Shown in pieces: positions 10,364-21,315 of a stretch of DNA of 28,801 nt. A program made the translations under genes and the position numbers. How positions within the stretch are numbered: the first letter of the stretch is position 1; the number at the start of each line of letters is the position of its first letter. Origin of the DNA: Mesostigma viride (lineage: Eukaryota > Streptophyta > Mesostigmatophyceae > Mesostigmatales > Mesostigmataceae); contig RPFO01000766.1 of the NCBI GenBank assembly GCA_009746045.1, positions 455,450 to 484,250 of the forward strand, written 5' to 3'. The notes below the pieces were generated by a model. It was given only the letters and a program-made list of their open reading frames with translations, made no database searches and was not told where the DNA came from.

Positions 10364-12228
10364 GTGAGTGCTTTGGCCACATGCGGTGTGAACAAGTGCG
10401 GTGTGCAGTGGCCACATGCGGGCTGCGATGCAATGCTCGTGTGCATATGCGACATATAAGAGATGTCGCCGAGGGGGGGGGGCGGCAAAAGGTTGTTGTT
10501 GTGTGTGCATGTGCTTTTTGGCGGCATATGTGGAGCATGTGTCGAAGTTTGTGTCGAAGTAGAGTGTGCCAGGTGGCAACGCACCCCTGTGGCAGTGGTC
10601 GCTCCATCCACGTTGGCAATCCCTGAACAATTTAGTATGTACTGTTAAAGACTGATACGCGTTCAGATGCTGCCGCGGGTGCTCACGTGGAGCGTTCGCA
10701 CGATGAGTCTTGGCCTCTTGGGGTTCGGCACGCGAGGTGGGTGGCCTGTGGCTGCCTGGTCAGGCGCGGCAGGGGTTCTTGAGAACCGTTGGGCGCACCC
10801 CCAGCTTCGTGAGGGCGACCCCCAGACATTGAGCGGCATGGAGGGGTCGGTTAGCCGAATTCTAGGGTGGTCGTAGCATGCATGTGCGGATCTATTGGAT
10901 GCCTTCTTCATGAAGACCGCGAGGCACAAATGTGCAGCCACGTGCCTTTCCTCTGTCACGCATCTCTGCTCTTAGTGCAATTGGATTACAAGTGTGCTCG
11001 CCTGCAAAGTTTGCACTCCCTCTGCTGTGTCCGTCCTTCTGCACGTCTCTCCTTCGGCGCTGAATGCATTTGTTCCACGGGGCCCCTTCTCATTTGATGA
11101 AGCCATACAATCCATACGTGTGACCTGGCACCAGCGGTCCTGGATGAAGACCAACTGCAAAATCTTCTCGGGTAGGCAAGTCACGCCAAGGATACCTCCT
11201 TAGACGACGTCGGAGCGTTAGGAACGTTTGATGCGTCCAGGAACTATCGTTTCACATAAGTGCTGTCGGCCATTAGCTGGTCTCGTCACGCCGTGCTCAG
11301 TTTGCGTTCGTGTTGTGCATGCACGCCATAGCCACCATCCAGCCATCCAACCATGTAGCCACATCCCCCTGTAGCCACGATGCGCCGTAGGCACGAGTCG
11401 TCGCTTCAGTATGGAACGGCCCGGTTTGGTTTCGCGTACAGGAAATGCTCACCTGCGTTTTTTGCTTCTGCCGTTGTGTGCCTCCTCCTGACCTCGACGC
11501 CCCCATCATCGCCCTGCCTGTCTTGCCTTACATCCATCCCTCGTTTGTTTTGGTGGGCGGTCGTACTGGTGACGGTGGCCAGCTCAAGGCCAACCACATC
11601 ATCAAGTCAGCACCGGTGGAGGCGGCGGGATGCGCGGCAGCCCACACATCAAAAAGGTGCGCCAATGCAGCAGTTTGTAGAAGGGTGCTTTCTTTGCCAG
11701 ATCCGTGCTTGTCACACACCACCTATGTTGGTATTATCTACCGGGTACATGTTTTTTGTTCCAGTGCAACCTTCCGCCTGCGCGTGTGTCAGCAATGCCA
11801 ACAACTTCAGTCTCATCGTGCTGGCGAGCAACGCGTCTGTGCTACTTTGCTTGTGATGTGATGACTCAAGAAGCATGACTTGCTGCATGAGTGTGGCATG
11901 ATTCCAAGGGTGGTTACACTCCTCTGGCCAGTGCTGCTTTTCCGTTTCTGACCCATGCCTAGAACGGGCGGTTTGGTCCCCTGGGCTACGTCATGGTACG
12001 TCATGGCTTCTGCCCGGTACCAGGCCTGGCACGCTGGTCCAAGGGGTGGTTGAAGCTGTCGAGCATGTCCACCCCCACCGTTGAGCGGCCGCGCCCCTCG
12101 TCCCTGTCATGGCTTGCCTTACTCAACCTCCGCATCCTTTTGTGCTGGATCGCCTCCCTGTCTCCCCCTTTGTGCCGCAACAGCTTGGAGCAAACATCGG
12201 TCTTCCACATCACAGTGCAAGGGTAAGC
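10364..12228. other. Downstream part of the coiled-coil gene or its flank; only weak exon candidates
   Basis: After the exon ending at 10,363 no further exon can be called with confidence. Candidates with an AG before and GT after are 11135-11171 (donor GTAGGC) and 11963-11995 (NGRFGPLGYVM, donor GTACGT, with the 10-mer TACGTCATGG repeated directly across the donor). A third is a Pro-rich stretch ending near 12,221 before GTAAGC. None continues the coiled coil, and phases cannot be checked because the chain between them is missing. No stop codon plus polyadenylation signal could be tied to the gene. Confidence 0.3.
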
Positions 12229-12326
12229 GTGTGCGGATCATCGTCACGTAAATGTGCGCGGATGTCGTCACGTAAATGTGTGCGGATCATCGCCACGAAA
12301 ATGTGCGCGCATATCGCCACATAAAT
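12229..12326 (+). repeat. 24/25-bp tandem repeat, 4 copies in alternating forms
   Basis: Four copies at 12229-12253, 12254-12277, 12278-12302 and 12303-12326 alternate between a 25-bp form (GTGTGCGGATCATCG...) and a 24-bp form (GTGCGCGGATGTCG...), so the array is two copies of a 49-bp dimer. It follows a GTAAGC donor-like site and lies in unassigned sequence. Confidence 0.85.
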
Positions 12327-12715
12327 AATTGTATTCCGCGAATGCGTCAGGGTTCAGGGAAGGGCCTGCTGCTTGCCTGCCTGTGTGAGCACGCTATGTG
12401 TGTCTATGTATGTATGTGGTGAGCACAATGTTGATGGGAGGACGGCATGGCTAGTATGGCCCGGGCGTTCAGCAGGCCCGGGCAAGCAGCCGCCACCCCT
12501 GCAACGGCACTGCTTGGAAACGGACATGGGCGTGCAGCAAGGTCTGGGATGGGGCACAGCTATGGGCTCATCGCCCTTTCCCTCTCTCTGCCCTTTTCTT
12601 CGTCTCTGCCCTTTTCTTCGTCTCTGCCCTTTGTTCTTCTTCTGCCCGTCACGGGGCGAGCGCGTGCCTGACCATTCGCTGCAGCAACATGGCTGACGTT
12701 GTGTATCTTGGGGCC
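12327..12715. other. Flank of the satellite; short CT-rich repeat
   Basis: No gene was seen. At 12586-12640 the 18-bp unit CTCTGCCCTTTTCTTCGT occurs twice perfectly and once imperfectly. A CAG acceptor-like site ends at 12,684 and an ATG in good context (CAACATGG) stands at 12,689, 27 bp before the satellite. Confidence 0.5.
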
Positions 12716-14697
12716 GGTACAAGCGCAAGGTTCCTCACGGTACAAGCGCAAGGTTCCTCACGGTACAAGCGCAAGGTTCCTCACGGTGCAAGCGCAAGGT
12801 TCCTCACGGTGCAAGCGCAAGGTTCCTCACGGTGCAAGCGCAAGGTTCCTCACAAGCGCAAGGTTCCTCACGGTGCAAGCGCAAGGTTCCTCACGGTGCA
12901 AGCGCAAGGTTCCTCACGGTGCAAGCGCAAGGTTCCTCACGGTGCAAGCGCAAGGTTCCTCACGGTGCAAGCGCAAGGTTCCTCACGGTGCAAGCGCAAG
13001 GTTCCTCACGGTGCAAGCGCAAGGTTCCTCACGGTGCAAGCGCAAGGTTCCTCACGGTGCAAGCGCAAGGTTCCTCACGGTGCAAGCGCAAGGTTCCTCA
13101 CGGTGCAAGCGCAAGGTTCCTCACAAGCGCAAGGTTCCTCACGGTGCAAGCGCAAGGTTCCTCACGGTGCAAGCGCAAGGTTCCTCACGGTGCAAGCGCA
13201 AGGTTCCTCACGGTGCAAGCGCAAGGTTCCTCACGGTGCAAGCGCAAGGTTCCTCACGGTGCAAGCGCAAGGTTCCTCACGGTGCAAGCGCAAGGTTCCT
13301 CACGGTGCAAGCGCAAGGTTCCTCACGGTGCAAGCGCAAGGTTCCTCACGGTGCAAGCGCAAGGTTCCTCACGGTGCAAGCGCAAGGTTCCTCACGGTGC
13401 AAGCGCAAGGTTCCTCACGGTGCAAGCGCAAGGTTCCTCACGGTGCAAGCGCAAGGTTCCTCACGGTGCAAGCGCAAGGTTCCTCACGGTGCAAGCGCAA
13501 GGTTCCTCACGGTGCAAGCGCAAGGTTCCTCACGGTGCAAGCGCAAGGTTCCTCACGGTGCAAGCGCAAGGTTCCTCACAAGCGCAAGGTTCCTCACGGT
13601 GCAAGCGCAAGGTTCCTCACGGTGCAAGCGCAAGGTTCCTCACGGTGCAAGCGCAAGGTTCCTCACAAGCGCAAGGTTCCTCACGGTGCAAGCGCAAGGT
13701 TCCTCACGGTGCAAGCGCAAGGTTCCTCACGGTGCAAGCGCAAGGTTCCTCACGGTGCAAGCGCAAGGTTCCTCACGGTGCAAGCGCAAGGTTCCTCACG
13801 GTGCAAGCGCAAGGTTCCTCACGGTGCAAGCGCAAGGTTCCTCACGGTGCAAGCGCAAGGTTCCTCACGGTGCAAGCGCAAGGTTCCTCACGGTGCAAGC
13901 GCAAGGTTCCTCACGGTGCAAGCGCAAGGTTCCTCACGGTGCAAGCGCAAGGTTCCTCACGGTGCAAGCGCAAGGTTCCTCACGGTGCAAGCGCAAGGTT
14001 CCTCACAAGCGCAAGGTTCCTCACGGTGCAAGCGCAAGGTTCCTCACAAGCGCAAGGTTCCTCACAAGCGCAAGGTTCCTCACGGTGCAAGCGCAAGGTT
14101 CCTCACGGTGCAAGCGCAAGGTTCCTCACGGTGCAAGCGCAAGGTTCCTCACGGTGCAAGCGCAAGGTTCCTCACGGTGCAAGCGCAAGGTTCCTCACGG
14201 TGCAAGCGCAAGGTTCCTCACAAGCGCAAGGTTCCTCACGGTGCAAGCGCAAGGTTCCTCACGGTGCAAGCGCAAGGTTCCTCACGGTGCAAGCGCAAGG
14301 TTCCTCACAAGCGCAAGGTTCCTCACGGTGCAAGCGCAAGGTTCCTCACGGTGCAAGCGCAAGGTTCCTCACAAGCGCAAGGTTCCTCACGGTGCAAGCG
14401 CAAGGTTCCTCACGGTGCAAGCGCAAGGTTCCTCACGGTGCAAGCGCAAGGTTCCTCACGGTGCAAGCGCAAGGTTCCTCACGGTGCAAGCGCAAGGTTC
14501 CTCACAAGCGCAAGGTTCCTCACGGTGCAAGCGCAAGGTTCCTCACGGTGCAAGCGCAAGGTTCCTCACAAGCGCAAGGTTCCTCACGGTGCAAGCGCAA
14601 GGTTCCTCACGGTGCAAGCGCAAGGTTCCTCACGGTGCAAGCGCAAGGTTCCTCACGGTGCAAGCGCAAGGTTCCTCACAAGCGCAAGGTTCCTCAC

Positions 14698-17600
14698 GGT
14701 GCAAGCGCAAGGTTCCTCACGGTGCAAGCGCAAGGTTCCTCACGGTGCAAGCGCAAGGTTCCTCACGGTGCAAGCGCAAGGTTCCTCACGGTGCAAGCGC
14801 AAGGTTCCTCACGGTGCAAGCGCAAGGTTCCTCACGGTGCAAGCGCAAGGTTCCTCACGGTGCAAGCGCAAGGTTCCTCACGGTGCAAGCGCAAGGTTCC
14901 TCACGGTGCAAGCGCAAGGTTCCTCACGGTGCAAGCGCAAGGTTCCTCACGGTGCAAGCGCAAGGTTCCTCACGGTGCAAGCGCAAGGTTCCTCACGGTG
15001 CAAGCGCAAGGTTCCTCACGGTGCAAGCGCAAGGTTCCTCACGGTGCAAGCGCAAGGTTCCTCACGGTGCAAGCGCAAGGTTCCTCACAAGCGCAAGGTT
15101 CCTCACGGTGCAAGCGCAAGGTTCCTCACGGTGCAAGCGCAAGGTTCCTCACGGTGCAAGCGCAAGGTTCCTCACGGTGCAAGCGCAAGGTTCCTCACGG
15201 TGCAAGCGCAAGGTTCCTCACGGTGCAAGCGCAAGGTTCCTCACGGTGCAAGCGCAAGGTTCCTCACGGTGCAAGCGCAAGGTTCCTCACGGTGCAAGCG
15301 CAAGGTTCCTCACAAGCGCAAGGTTCCTCACGGTGCAAGCGCAAGGTTCCTCACGGTGCAAGCGCAAGGTTCCTCACGGTGCAAGCGCAAGGTTCCTCAC
15401 GGTGCAAGCGCAAGGTTCCTCACGGTGCAAGCGCAAGGTTCCTCACGGTGCAAGCGCAAGGTTCCTCACGGTGCAAGCGCAAGGTTCCTCACGGTGCAAG
15501 CGCAAGGTTCCTCACGGTGCAAGCGCAAGGTTCCTCACAAGCGCAAGGTTCCTCACGGTGCAAGCGCAAGGTTCCTCACGGTGCAAGCGCAAGGTTCCTC
15601 ACGGTGCAAGCGCAAGGTTCCTCACGGTGCAAGCGCAAGGTTCCTCACGGTGCAAGCGCAAGGTTCCTCACGGTGCAAGCGCAAGGTTCCTCACGGTGCA
15701 AGCGCAAGGTTCCTCACGGTGCAAGCGCAAGGTTCCTCACGGTGCAAGCGCAAGGTTCCTCACGGTGCAAGCGCAAGGTTCCTCACGGTGCAAGCGCAAG
15801 GTTCCTCACGGTGCAAGCGCAAGGTTCCTCACGGTGCAAGCGCAAGGTTCCTCACGGTGCAAGCGCAAGGTTCCTCACGGTGCAAGCGCAAGGTTCCTCA
15901 CGGTGCAAGCGCAAGGTTCCTCACAAGCGCAAGGTTCCTCACGGTGCAAGCGCAAGGTTCCTCACGGTGCAAGCGCAAGGTTCCTCACGGTGCAAGCGCA
16001 AGGTTCCTCACGGTGCAAGCGCAAGGTTCCTCACGGTGCAAGCGCAAGGTTCCTCACGGTGCAAGCGCAAGGTTCCTCACGGTGCAAGCGCAAGGTTCCT
16101 CACGGTGCAAGCGCAAGGTTCCTCACGGTGCAAGCGCAAGGTTCCTCACGGTGCAAGCGCAAGGTTCCTCACAAGCGCAAGGTTCCTCACAAGCGCAAGG
16201 TTCCTCACGGTGCAAGCGCAAGGTTCCTCACAAGCGCAAGGTTCCTCACGGTGCAAGCGCAAGGTTCCTCACGGTGCAAGCGCAAGGTTCCTCACGGTGC
16301 AAGCGCAAGGTTCCTCACGGTGCAAGCGCAAGGTTCCTCACGGTGCAAGCGCAAGGTTCCTCACGGTGCAAGCGCAAGGTTCCTCACGGTGCAAGCGCAA
16401 GGTTCCTCACGGTGCAAGCGCAAGGTTCCTCACGGTGCAAGCGCAAGGTTCCTCACGGTGCAAGCGCAAGGTTCCTCACAAGCGCAAGGTTCCTCACGGT
16501 GCAAGCGCAAGGTTCCTCACAAGCGCAAGGTTCCTCACGGTGCAAGCGCAAGGTTCCTCACAAGCGCAAGGTTCCTCACGGTGCAAGCGCAAGGTTCCTC
16601 ACAAGCGCAAGGTTCCTCACAAGCGCAAGGTTCCTCACGGTGCAAGCGCAAGGTTCCTCACAAGCGCAAGGTTCCTCACGGTGCAAGCGCAAGGTTCCTC
16701 ACGGTGCAAGCGCAAGGTTCCTCACGGTGCAAGCGCAAGGTTCCTCACGGTGCAAGCGCAAGGTTCCTCACGGTGCAAGCGCAAGGTTCCTCACGGTGCA
16801 AGCGCAAGGTTCCTCACGGTGCAAGCGCAAGGTTCCTCACGGTGCAAGCGCAAGGTTCCTCACGGTGCAAGCGCAAGGTTCCTCACAAGCGCAAGGTTCC
16901 TCACGGTGCAAGCGCAAGGTTCCTCACGGTGCAAGCGCAAGGTTCCTCACGGTGCAAGCGCAAGGTTCCTCACGGTGCAAGCGCAAGGTTCCTCACGGTG
17001 CAAGCGCAAGGTTCCTCACGGTGCAAGCGCAAGGTTCCTCACGGTGCAAGCGCAAGGTTCCTCACAAGCGCAAGGTTCCTCACGGTGCAAGCGCAAGGTT
17101 CCTCACGGTGCAAGCGCAAGGTTCCTCACGGTGCAAGCGCAAGGTTCCTCACGGTGCAAGCGCAAGGTTCCTCACGGTGCAAGCGCAAGGTTCCTCACGG
17201 TGCAAGCGCAAGGTTCCTCACGGTGCAAGCGCAAGGTTCCTCACGGTGCAAGCGCAAGGTTCCTCACGGTGCAAGCGCAAGGTTCCTCACGGTGCAAGCG
17301 CAAGGTTCCTCACGGTGCAAGCGCAAGGTTCCTCACGGTGCAAGCGCAAGGTTCCTCACGGTGCAAGCGCAAGGTTCCTCACGGTGCAAGCGCAAGGTTC
17401 CTCACGGTGCAAGCGCAAGGTTCCTCACGGTGCAAGCGCAAGGTTCCTCACGGTGCAAGCGCAAGGTTCCTCACGGTGCAAGCGCAAGGTTCCTCACAAG
17501 CGCAAGGTTCCTCACGGTGCAAGCGCAAGGTTCCTCACGGTGCAAGCGCAAGGTTCCTCACGGTGCAAGCGCAAGGTTCCTCACGGTGCAAGCGCAAGGT

Positions 17601-17960
17601 TCCTCACGGTGCAAGCGCAAGGTTCCTCACGGTGCAAGCGCAAGGTTCCTCACGGTGCAAGCGCAAGGTTCCTCACGGTGCAAGCGCAAGGTTCCTCACG
17701 GTGCAAGCGCAAGGTTCCTCACGGTGCAAGCGCAAGGTTCCTCACAAGCGCAAGGTTCCTCACAAGCGCAAGGTTCCTCACGGTGCAAGCGCAAGGTTCC
17801 TCACAAGCGCAAGGTTCCTCACGGTGCAAGCGCAAGGTTCCTCACGGTGCAAGCGCAAGGTTCCTCACGGTGCAAGCGCAAGGTTCCTCACGGTGCAAGC
17901 GCAAGGTTCCTCACGGTGCAAGCGCAAGGTTCCTCACGGTGCAAGCGCAAGGTTCCTCAC
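14698..17960 (+). repeat. Higher-order repeat, 3,263-bp copy A
   Basis: Within the satellite the order of long and short units between 14,698 and 17,960 is reproduced exactly 3,263 bp later. Nineteen short units from 15,089 to 17,805 (for example 15314, 15539, 15925, 16173, 16480, 16887, 17066, 17498, 17746) all have a partner at plus 3,263. Runs of long units between them (9, 9, 16, 10, 1, 10, 1, 1, 1, 1, 9, 7, 18, 10, 1) are the same in both copies. Confidence 0.9.
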
Positions 17961-20900
17961 GGTGCAAGCGCAAGGTTCCTCACGGTGCAAGCGCAAGGTT
18001 CCTCACGGTGCAAGCGCAAGGTTCCTCACGGTGCAAGCGCAAGGTTCCTCACGGTGCAAGCGCAAGGTTCCTCACGGTGCAAGCGCAAGGTTCCTCACGG
18101 TGCAAGCGCAAGGTTCCTCACGGTGCAAGCGCAAGGTTCCTCACGGTGCAAGCGCAAGGTTCCTCACGGTGCAAGCGCAAGGTTCCTCACGGTGCAAGCG
18201 CAAGGTTCCTCACGGTGCAAGCGCAAGGTTCCTCACGGTGCAAGCGCAAGGTTCCTCACGGTGCAAGCGCAAGGTTCCTCACGGTGCAAGCGCAAGGTTC
18301 CTCACGGTGCAAGCGCAAGGTTCCTCACGGTGCAAGCGCAAGGTTCCTCACAAGCGCAAGGTTCCTCACGGTGCAAGCGCAAGGTTCCTCACGGTGCAAG
18401 CGCAAGGTTCCTCACGGTGCAAGCGCAAGGTTCCTCACGGTGCAAGCGCAAGGTTCCTCACGGTGCAAGCGCAAGGTTCCTCACGGTGCAAGCGCAAGGT
18501 TCCTCACGGTGCAAGCGCAAGGTTCCTCACGGTGCAAGCGCAAGGTTCCTCACGGTGCAAGCGCAAGGTTCCTCACAAGCGCAAGGTTCCTCACGGTGCA
18601 AGCGCAAGGTTCCTCACGGTGCAAGCGCAAGGTTCCTCACGGTGCAAGCGCAAGGTTCCTCACGGTGCAAGCGCAAGGTTCCTCACGGTGCAAGCGCAAG
18701 GTTCCTCACGGTGCAAGCGCAAGGTTCCTCACGGTGCAAGCGCAAGGTTCCTCACGGTGCAAGCGCAAGGTTCCTCACGGTGCAAGCGCAAGGTTCCTCA
18801 CAAGCGCAAGGTTCCTCACGGTGCAAGCGCAAGGTTCCTCACGGTGCAAGCGCAAGGTTCCTCACGGTGCAAGCGCAAGGTTCCTCACGGTGCAAGCGCA
18901 AGGTTCCTCACGGTGCAAGCGCAAGGTTCCTCACGGTGCAAGCGCAAGGTTCCTCACGGTGCAAGCGCAAGGTTCCTCACGGTGCAAGCGCAAGGTTCCT
19001 CACGGTGCAAGCGCAAGGTTCCTCACGGTGCAAGCGCAAGGTTCCTCACGGTGCAAGCGCAAGGTTCCTCACGGTGCAAGCGCAAGGTTCCTCACGGTGC
19101 AAGCGCAAGGTTCCTCACGGTGCAAGCGCAAGGTTCCTCACGGTGCAAGCGCAAGGTTCCTCACGGTGCAAGCGCAAGGTTCCTCACAAGCGCAAGGTTC
19201 CTCACGGTGCAAGCGCAAGGTTCCTCACGGTGCAAGCGCAAGGTTCCTCACGGTGCAAGCGCAAGGTTCCTCACGGTGCAAGCGCAAGGTTCCTCACGGT
19301 GCAAGCGCAAGGTTCCTCACGGTGCAAGCGCAAGGTTCCTCACGGTGCAAGCGCAAGGTTCCTCACGGTGCAAGCGCAAGGTTCCTCACGGTGCAAGCGC
19401 AAGGTTCCTCACGGTGCAAGCGCAAGGTTCCTCACAAGCGCAAGGTTCCTCACAAGCGCAAGGTTCCTCACGGTGCAAGCGCAAGGTTCCTCACAAGCGC
19501 AAGGTTCCTCACGGTGCAAGCGCAAGGTTCCTCACGGTGCAAGCGCAAGGTTCCTCACGGTGCAAGCGCAAGGTTCCTCACGGTGCAAGCGCAAGGTTCC
19601 TCACGGTGCAAGCGCAAGGTTCCTCACGGTGCAAGCGCAAGGTTCCTCACGGTGCAAGCGCAAGGTTCCTCACGGTGCAAGCGCAAGGTTCCTCACGGTG
19701 CAAGCGCAAGGTTCCTCACGGTGCAAGCGCAAGGTTCCTCACAAGCGCAAGGTTCCTCACGGTGCAAGCGCAAGGTTCCTCACAAGCGCAAGGTTCCTCA
19801 CGGTGCAAGCGCAAGGTTCCTCACAAGCGCAAGGTTCCTCACGGTGCAAGCGCAAGGTTCCTCACAAGCGCAAGGTTCCTCACAAGCGCAAGGTTCCTCA
19901 CGGTGCAAGCGCAAGGTTCCTCACAAGCGCAAGGTTCCTCACGGTGCAAGCGCAAGGTTCCTCACGGTGCAAGCGCAAGGTTCCTCACGGTGCAAGCGCA
20001 AGGTTCCTCACGGTGCAAGCGCAAGGTTCCTCACGGTGCAAGCGCAAGGTTCCTCACGGTGCAAGCGCAAGGTTCCTCACGGTGCAAGCGCAAGGTTCCT
20101 CACGGTGCAAGCGCAAGGTTCCTCACGGTGCAAGCGCAAGGTTCCTCACAAGCGCAAGGTTCCTCACGGTGCAAGCGCAAGGTTCCTCACGGTGCAAGCG
20201 CAAGGTTCCTCACGGTGCAAGCGCAAGGTTCCTCACGGTGCAAGCGCAAGGTTCCTCACGGTGCAAGCGCAAGGTTCCTCACGGTGCAAGCGCAAGGTTC
20301 CTCACGGTGCAAGCGCAAGGTTCCTCACAAGCGCAAGGTTCCTCACGGTGCAAGCGCAAGGTTCCTCACGGTGCAAGCGCAAGGTTCCTCACGGTGCAAG
20401 CGCAAGGTTCCTCACGGTGCAAGCGCAAGGTTCCTCACGGTGCAAGCGCAAGGTTCCTCACGGTGCAAGCGCAAGGTTCCTCACGGTGCAAGCGCAAGGT
20501 TCCTCACGGTGCAAGCGCAAGGTTCCTCACGGTGCAAGCGCAAGGTTCCTCACGGTGCAAGCGCAAGGTTCCTCACGGTGCAAGCGCAAGGTTCCTCACG
20601 GTGCAAGCGCAAGGTTCCTCACGGTGCAAGCGCAAGGTTCCTCACGGTGCAAGCGCAAGGTTCCTCACGGTGCAAGCGCAAGGTTCCTCACGGTGCAAGC
20701 GCAAGGTTCCTCACGGTGCAAGCGCAAGGTTCCTCACGGTGCAAGCGCAAGGTTCCTCACAAGCGCAAGGTTCCTCACGGTGCAAGCGCAAGGTTCCTCA
20801 CGGTGCAAGCGCAAGGTTCCTCACGGTGCAAGCGCAAGGTTCCTCACGGTGCAAGCGCAAGGTTCCTCACGGTGCAAGCGCAAGGTTCCTCACGGTGCAA

Positions 20901-21315
20901 GCGCAAGGTTCCTCACGGTGCAAGCGCAAGGTTCCTCACGGTGCAAGCGCAAGGTTCCTCACGGTGCAAGCGCAAGGTTCCTCACGGTGCAAGCGCAAGG
21001 TTCCTCACAAGCGCAAGGTTCCTCACAAGCGCAAGGTTCCTCACGGTGCAAGCGCAAGGTTCCTCACAAGCGCAAGGTTCCTCACGGTGCAAGCGCAAGG
21101 TTCCTCACGGTGCAAGCGCAAGGTTCCTCACGGTGCAAGCGCAAGGTTCCTCACGGTGCAAGCGCAAGGTTCCTCACGGTGCAAGCGCAAGGTTCCTCAC
21201 GGTGCAAGCGCAAGGTTCCTCACGGTGCAAGCGCAAGGTTCCTCACGGTGCAAGCGCAAGGTTCCTCACGGTGCAAGCGCAAGGTTCCTCACGGTGCAAG
21301 CGCAAGGTTCCTCAC
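17961..21315 (+). repeat. Higher-order repeat, 3,263-bp copy B
   Basis: Second copy of the block starting at 14,698, with matching short units at 18352, 18577, 18802, 19188, 19436, 19743, 20150, 20329, 20761 and 21009 among others. The match runs about 92 bp past one full period and then breaks: after the short unit at 21,068 there are 10 long units, whereas copy A has 23 after 17,805. Confidence 0.9.

Noticed and set aside
11963-11995. 33-bp micro-exon (NGRFGPLGYVM) of the coiled-coil gene
   Set aside because: It has an AG before and GTACGT after, but phase cannot be tested and there is no family match. Kept only as a remark under the unassigned region.
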